Below are positions 7,003-9,535 of a stretch of 9,535 bases of DNA, in pieces. The notes under the pieces are model-generated. The model did no database searches and was not told where the DNA came from. It saw nothing but the letters and a program-made list of their open reading frames with translations. Made by a program: the position numbers and the translations under genes. The DNA is taken from contig PYCK01000214.1 in the NCBI GenBank assembly GCA_009649835.1, positions 1-9,535 of the forward strand. The letters run 5' to 3'. Position 1 is the stretch's first letter; the number at the start of each line of letters is the position of its first letter. Origin of the DNA: Candidatus Methanocomedens sp. (lineage in GTDB: Archaea; Halobacteriota; Methanosarcinia; Methanosarcinales; Methanocomedenaceae).

Positions 7003-7146
7003 AGGGGGTATATTGGGGTGTAGGAGGGATAAGGGTTTGGAGGCATGGTCACGGACCTCGGGCTGAAATCACCGAAGCATCAGTTTGGGTGCATGAGGTT
7101 CATAGAGTCCATTCGTTTTTTGATTTAAACCGATTTGAAAAGGTAC

Positions 7147-7182
7147 AAAAGGTTTAATATCTTAGAATCTTAACATCTAAGA
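7147..7182 (+). promoter_or_regulatory. Promoter and candidate operator of the toxin-antitoxin pair
   Basis: A purine-rich AAAAGG (BRE-like) and TATA box TTTAATAT (7153-7160) are centred about 27 bp before the ATG at 7184, so the transcript is expected to be leaderless. Between them lie three head-to-tail 8-bp units: ATCTTAGA (7159-7166), ATCTTAAC (7167-7174) and ATCTAAGA (7175-7182). The outer ones also form a 7-bp inverted repeat, TCTTAGA / TCTAAGA, with a 9-nt centre. A repressor bound here would cover the TATA edge and start site. This fits the autoregulation known for AbrB-type antitoxins, but binding itself is inferred. Confidence 0.6.
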
Positions 7183-7183
7183 A

Positions 7184-7405
7184 ATGAGCGAATTAGTAAA
7201 AGTATCATCAAAAGGGCTATTAACCCTTCCTAAGTCTATCCGGGAGCAATTGGATATTAACATAGGAGATTATTTAGACATTACTATTGAAACTGGTAAA
7301 GTCGTTCTTCAAAAAATCGATATAACAACCAAGAAAATCGATTGGGAGAATGATGATAAGGCGTGGAAGAAGTACTCAGTTAATAAAATCGCTAGGGAAC
7401 AATAA
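7184..7405 (+). CDS. AbrB/MazE-type antitoxin (swapped-hairpin DNA-binding protein)
   Basis: The protein has 73 residues. Residues 3-46 (LVKVSSKGLLTLPKSIREQLDINIGDYLDITIETGKVVLQ) follow the SpoVT/AbrB swapped-hairpin pattern, including the typical GLLTLPKSIREQL turn-helix and the GDYLDI strand. This fold dimerises and binds DNA. The charged C-terminal tail (about 48-73, WENDDKAWKKYS) is the part expected to wrap and neutralise the toxin. The stop TAA is immediately followed by the ATG of the MazF-like gene, the usual antitoxin-first arrangement. The gene probably represses its own promoter through the repeats just upstream. No Shine-Dalgarno is present, consistent with a leaderless mRNA. It is AT-richer than the metabolic block and likely acquired. 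Confidence 0.85.
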   Translation: MSELVKVSSKGLLTLPKSIREQLDINIGDYLDITIETGKVVLQKIDITTKKIDWENDDKAWKKYSVNKIAREQ

Positions 7406-7747
7406 ATGCCGGTAAAACAGGGAAGTATAGTACTTGTAGATTTTTCCTATAGCAATTTGAAAGAAACTAAGTACAGACCTGCTCTGGTGATCAGCAGTTC
7501 GAAATATAATGAAACCGCCATTGATGTTGTCGTTTTAAGGGTCACCTCTAGAAGTAGAGGTAGTGCATGGGAATCAAAGATAATAACAGATGATTTGGCA
7601 GAAGGTTCTATCGATATAGAACCTAGCTATGTGAGAGTTGATTCCATATACGCAGTCGAAAAAGAAATTATTAGAAAAATTGTTGCACAATTGAAAGAAG
7701 AAAAAATTAAGGAAATAAAGACGCAGCTATTGGAATTGTTCTCATAA
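7406..7747 (+). CDS. mazF: MazF/PemK-type endoribonuclease toxin
   Basis: The 113-residue length is normal for the family. Residues 6-13 (GSIVLVDF) form the opening strand. The KYRPALVIS motif supplies the catalytic Arg (R24), and VVVLRVTS supplies T47/S48 at the conserved Thr/Ser position. SYVRVDSIYAVEKEIIRKI (74-92) is the typical C-terminal strand-helix signature. Known members cut single-stranded RNA at short sequences and are held inactive by the partner antitoxin; the cut site cannot be read from the sequence. The ATG abuts the antitoxin stop (TAAATG), with a weak AGGGA about 8 nt upstream, so translation is probably coupled. All expected residues are present, so the toxin looks intact. 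Confidence 0.88.
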   Translation: MPVKQGSIVLVDFSYSNLKETKYRPALVISSSKYNETAIDVVVLRVTSRSRGSAWESKIITDDLAEGSIDIEPSYVRVDSIYAVEKEIIRKIVAQLKEEKIKEIKTQLLELFS

Positions 7748-7963
7748 ACCGAGAAGGCTCGAGATTAAATTTTGCGCAGGACTTATTATCCTGTTAATGT
7801 TTATATGTGCCCAAATTAAAGAGTCATAATTTTTCCATGGGCTCAAGATATCAGTATTCATGCACATAACGTCCATTGTCTTCAGTCAACGACCCCGGAC
7901 GTCGCTAACGCTTTGTCCTGGGCATCAAACTGATGCTCGTGGATTTTTTGTAGAAAATTATGA
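7748..7963. other. Non-coding stretch with several dyads
   Basis: I see no convincing gene here. The left third is AT-rich and holds the weak dyad AGGA / TCCT (7778-7792). A GC-richer patch at about 7865-7940 stands out. It has ACGTCC / GGACGT arms (7869-7874 and 7897-7902), the self-complementary GACGTC (7898-7903), and a short hairpin at 7922-7936. The patch may be the remnant of a mobile element or a decayed gene, but no transposase fragment or clear terminal inverted repeats were found. Confidence 0.4.
7922..7949 (+). terminator. Candidate hairpin plus T-run
   Basis: GCATCA-AAC-TGATGC is a perfect 6-bp stem with a 3-nt loop, followed 8 nt later by TTTTTT (7944-7949). It lies 175 bp downstream of the toxin gene on the same strand, so it could end that transcript. 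Archaeal termination depends mainly on the T-run, and the gap between stem and T-run is long, so support is modest. Confidence 0.3.
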
Positions 7964-8158
7964 TCACCATTCAAGGCTGGCCGTTCCACCAGATTTTTTC
8001 CCACCCTTACACTTTCCAGTGGATTTACCACACTTTGGACAAGCTCTTACTCATTTATTATAAAATCCACTAACGATAAATACTTTCTTACAGTGGGGGC
8101 ATTTGAATGAGGCATTATTTCCTTCCCAGTCTTCATCTTGAGCATATCCGCTCTTCAA
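7964..8158 (-). pseudogene. Small zinc-ribbon protein, broken by an in-frame TGA
   Basis: On the minus strand the frame ending in TGA at 7964-7966 encodes a four-cysteine zinc-ribbon-like peptide. An N-part, DEDWEGNNASFKCPHCKKVF, is followed by IVSGFYNK, then TGA (8051-8053), then VRACPKCGKSTGKC and the tail KGGKKSGGTASLEW. Both CxxC pairs (CPHC and CPKC) lie in one frame on either side of the TGA, so one base change, most simply GGA to TGA, explains the break. No in-frame ATG exists; the only candidate start is TTG at 8158, giving 64 codons, and the frame is open back to 8185. The stop of the neighbouring membrane-protein gene is 14 bp upstream. UGA recoding is unlikely. Small zinc ribbons often bind nucleic acid or proteins, but no role is assigned. 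Confidence 0.6.
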
Positions 8159-8171
8159 CTGAACACTACAA

Positions 8172-9329
8172 CTATACAGGATCTGTTAATGTAAACGTAT
8201 AAACAGGCGTTACTGCGGTATTACCTGATTCATCTACGGCTTTTATTCTGTAAAATACCCTGGTACCAGATTCATAATAATCCAAACGAATAATATCTTC
8301 ATAAGTATCGTTTCCGCGGGATCTCATGGAACTACTACCACTACCACCACCACCTTCAGTAAAATGCATATCTTCGAATGTTACTTTTGATATGGTGACA
8401 TTACTTGTAACTTTAGCGCTTATCTCAACAGAAGAAGTTGCTGTTGTTGGCTTTCCAGGCGTTTGAATAACTTCAGTAATTGAAAGAGAAGTTATGTTAC
8501 TTTTTTCAACACGACCTATCTCAAATACCTCCGAAGTCTTATCTCCTGCGCTTATCACATACCACTTTTCTGTGCTGTCTTTAAAAGGATAGAGAAATGT
8601 GAATGAATACTTATTATCATCCTTCGAAGTCACTCCGTCTATAATTCCAGGATAACGTAAAGAAGCACTAACTCCCAAAAACGGAGAACCACCGGATATT
8701 TCCGCAATAACTGTTATTGTATCTCCAGGCTGTGGATTCTCCGGCTTTTGTGAAACACTGATTATATCAATATCACCTGATGGCGTGAATCCCCAGATAC
8801 ATATTCCTGCGATTATAACAAGTACAGCGGCAATGAAAACTAATGTTCTTTTGCTTTCTTTCACTGTGGAAGTAATGTCACCTGGCTGACCGATGCCAAA
8901 ATAGGTTTTTACGTGAGGTTTTGTAAGATAGAATAAAATTAATCCATAGATCACCAGGATCAAAAAAGGGATAATGTACACCGCAATAATGTATGGCATA
9001 CTGTTTTTAAGTTGATCTGGATACGAGGACAAAGTGCCTAAAAAAGTCAAAGTTCCATGGACATGTAAAATGATACCAATTGTAAGCATAATTACACCTA
9101 AAAACCAGGACCATAGTAATCCCTTAAAAAACCCATAAGCAAGGGAGAGGAGAAGTATTGCCATGATTATAGCCCTGATCCACATTATTCGCATGAAATA
9201 TTGTGTTAATTGAATGGGCCAACTGCTTGAAATAAAAGTTATTAAATAAGCAATCCCTGCTATTGCACCGATAAAAGCTAATATTGCTAATACTGTCACT
9301 CCCAGAGGTCGTTTCGAAAAAATCATCAT
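8172..9329 (-). CDS. Five-helix membrane protein with extracytoplasmic beta-rich tail
   Basis: A 385-residue protein of unknown function. Hydrophobic segments at about 8-33, 49-67, 70-90, 113-136 and 162-180 predict five transmembrane helices; the N-terminal RPLGVTVLAILAFIGAIAGI recalls small DUF2127-like archaeal/bacterial membrane proteins. With five helices and basic residues at the N-terminus, the tail (181-385) should be outside. It looks like two Ig- or fibronectin-like beta domains: one about 186-272 (NPQPGDTITVIAEISGG opening) and one about 280-385 (SVEISAKVTSNVTISKVTF, then YYESGTRVFYRIKAVDESGN, a classic end strand). A Gly/Ser-rich loop (326-334) interrupts the second domain. Two consecutive ATGs (9329, 9326) and no Shine-Dalgarno are seen; TTTAATTTAT near 9345-9355 could be a TATA box for a leaderless transcript. 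It may sense or bind something at the cell surface. Confidence 0.75.
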   Translation of the reverse strand: MMIFSKRPLGVTVLAILAFIGAIAGIAYLITFISSSWPIQLTQYFMRIMWIRAIIMAILLLSLAYGFFKGLLWSWFLGVIMLTIGIILHVHGTLTFLGTLSSYPDQLKNSMPYIIAVYIIPFLILVIYGLILFYLTKPHVKTYFGIGQPGDITSTVKESKRTLVFIAAVLVIIAGICIWGFTPSGDIDIISVSQKPENPQPGDTITVIAEISGGSPFLGVSASLRYPGIIDGVTSKDDNKYSFTFLYPFKDSTEKWYVISAGDKTSEVFEIGRVEKSNITSLSITEVIQTPGKPTTATSSVEISAKVTSNVTISKVTFEDMHFTEGGGGSGSSSMRSRGNDTYEDIIRLDYYESGTRVFYRIKAVDESGNTAVTPVYTFTLTDPV

Positions 9330-9535
9330 TTCTTATAGACGTGTTGATAAATTAAAGTTATCTCCACACAAAGGTTCTTTATAGGATATGGCAAGCATTA
9401 TAAAAATATGATATCCTTTAAGGGGACCTTAAAAAGCGGAATCGTAAGTAACAATCCGCGCACTCCATGTTGAATTTTTTTTGATTACGAGGAATCTCAC
9501 TAACCAAACTCTTTTTTTTAATACAAATAGTATAC
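9330..9535. other. Right-edge AT-rich spacer, no convincing gene
   Basis: It contains TATA-like runs suitable for the minus-strand membrane-protein gene, long A/T tracts (for example T8 near 9476-9483), and the palindrome listed separately. Open frames here are under 40 codons and lack family resemblance. Confidence 0.5.
9417..9433. repeat. 17-bp palindrome TTTAAGG-GGA-CCTTAAA
   Basis: The arms TTTAAGG (9417-9423) and CCTTAAA (9427-9433) are perfectly complementary around a 3-nt centre. The palindrome lies about 90 bp upstream of the membrane-protein start. It could be an operator for that gene or part of a terminator for a gene beyond the edge; no protein partner is suggested by the window. 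Confidence 0.55.

Noticed and set aside
6798..7052. An 84-codon minus-strand frame overlapping the start of the DUF166 gene
   Set aside because: It is Pro/Ser-rich low-complexity sequence out of frame with the DUF166 protein and has no family resemblance.
7865..7910. Integron attC-like site (GCGTTAG and GTTATGTGC strings on the minus strand)
   Set aside because: The two GTT cores point the same way instead of forming the inverted R''/R' pair, and no integrase or cassette structure is present.
8051..8053. Selenocysteine at the TGA of the zinc-ribbon frame
   Set aside because: No SECIS-like hairpin was noticed, the codon is between rather than within the CxxC motifs, there is no ATG start, and the inferred lineage is not known to use selenocysteine. 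A nonsense mutation is simpler.
7860..8063. A 67-codon plus-strand frame after the toxin gene
   Set aside because: Its right half is antisense to the zinc-ribbon remnant, and the peptide is rich in Pro, His and Phe without a recognisable domain.
9429..9535. Minus-strand open frame of about 35 codons entering from the right edge and ending in TAA at 9429-9431
   Set aside because: It could be the tail of a gene outside the window, but it is short, AT-biased and ends in the palindrome, and nothing in the peptide is recognisable.

Overview
The window reads as chromosomal DNA of a euryarchaeon, most likely from the Methanosarcinales / ANME-2 neighbourhood. The reasons are an NrpR-family (DUF128) nitrogen-regulator protein, a DUF166 protein, a lactate-dehydrogenase-like malate dehydrogenase, a bacterial-looking SIMPL-domain exported protein, archaeal TATA-like boxes, and strong GGTGA / AGGAGG ribosome binding sites. 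The lineage is inferred from gene content; no rRNA or other marker gene is present.

Left part (1-2330). A partial unknown gene runs off the left edge on the minus strand. It is divergent from an NrpR-like protein that has the effector/regulatory domain but no DNA-binding helix-turn-helix, resembling NrpRII of Methanosarcina. The last two sense codons and the TAG stop of this gene are the first unit of a 17-copy, 14-bp tandem repeat (1182-1419). After a short AT-rich promoter region comes an exported SIMPL-domain protein that converges on the next block.

Central part (2356-7002, all minus strand). This is a malate-centred metabolic block. In transcription order it holds a DUF166 protein, malic enzyme, a 152-bp gap with its own promoter-like sequence, malate dehydrogenase (TTG start with a perfect AGGAGG) and a class I fumarase overlapping it by ATGA. 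The three enzymes interconvert malate with pyruvate plus CO2, oxaloacetate and fumarate. The fumarase is an alpha-beta fusion whose two domains are joined by a histidine-rich linker of about 70 residues, built from near-identical 10-residue (30-bp) repeats.

Right part (about 7080-9535). The sequence becomes clearly more AT-rich and looks accessory. An AbrB-type antitoxin and a MazF/PemK-type toxin abut each other (TAAATG) behind a compact promoter. Between the TATA box and the start codon lie three tandem 8-bp repeats that also form a 7-bp inverted repeat. Next comes a roughly 215-bp non-coding stretch with dyads, then a decayed small zinc-ribbon gene with an in-frame TGA. Last is a five-helix membrane protein with an extracytoplasmic beta-rich tail. 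The final 206 bp hold no convincing gene but contain a 17-bp palindrome.

No CRISPR array, tRNA, rRNA or intact insertion sequence was recognised. The most unusual items are the two minisatellites (one fused to the end of nrpR, one inside the fumarase), the toxin-antitoxin operator, and the unannotated zinc-ribbon pseudogene.
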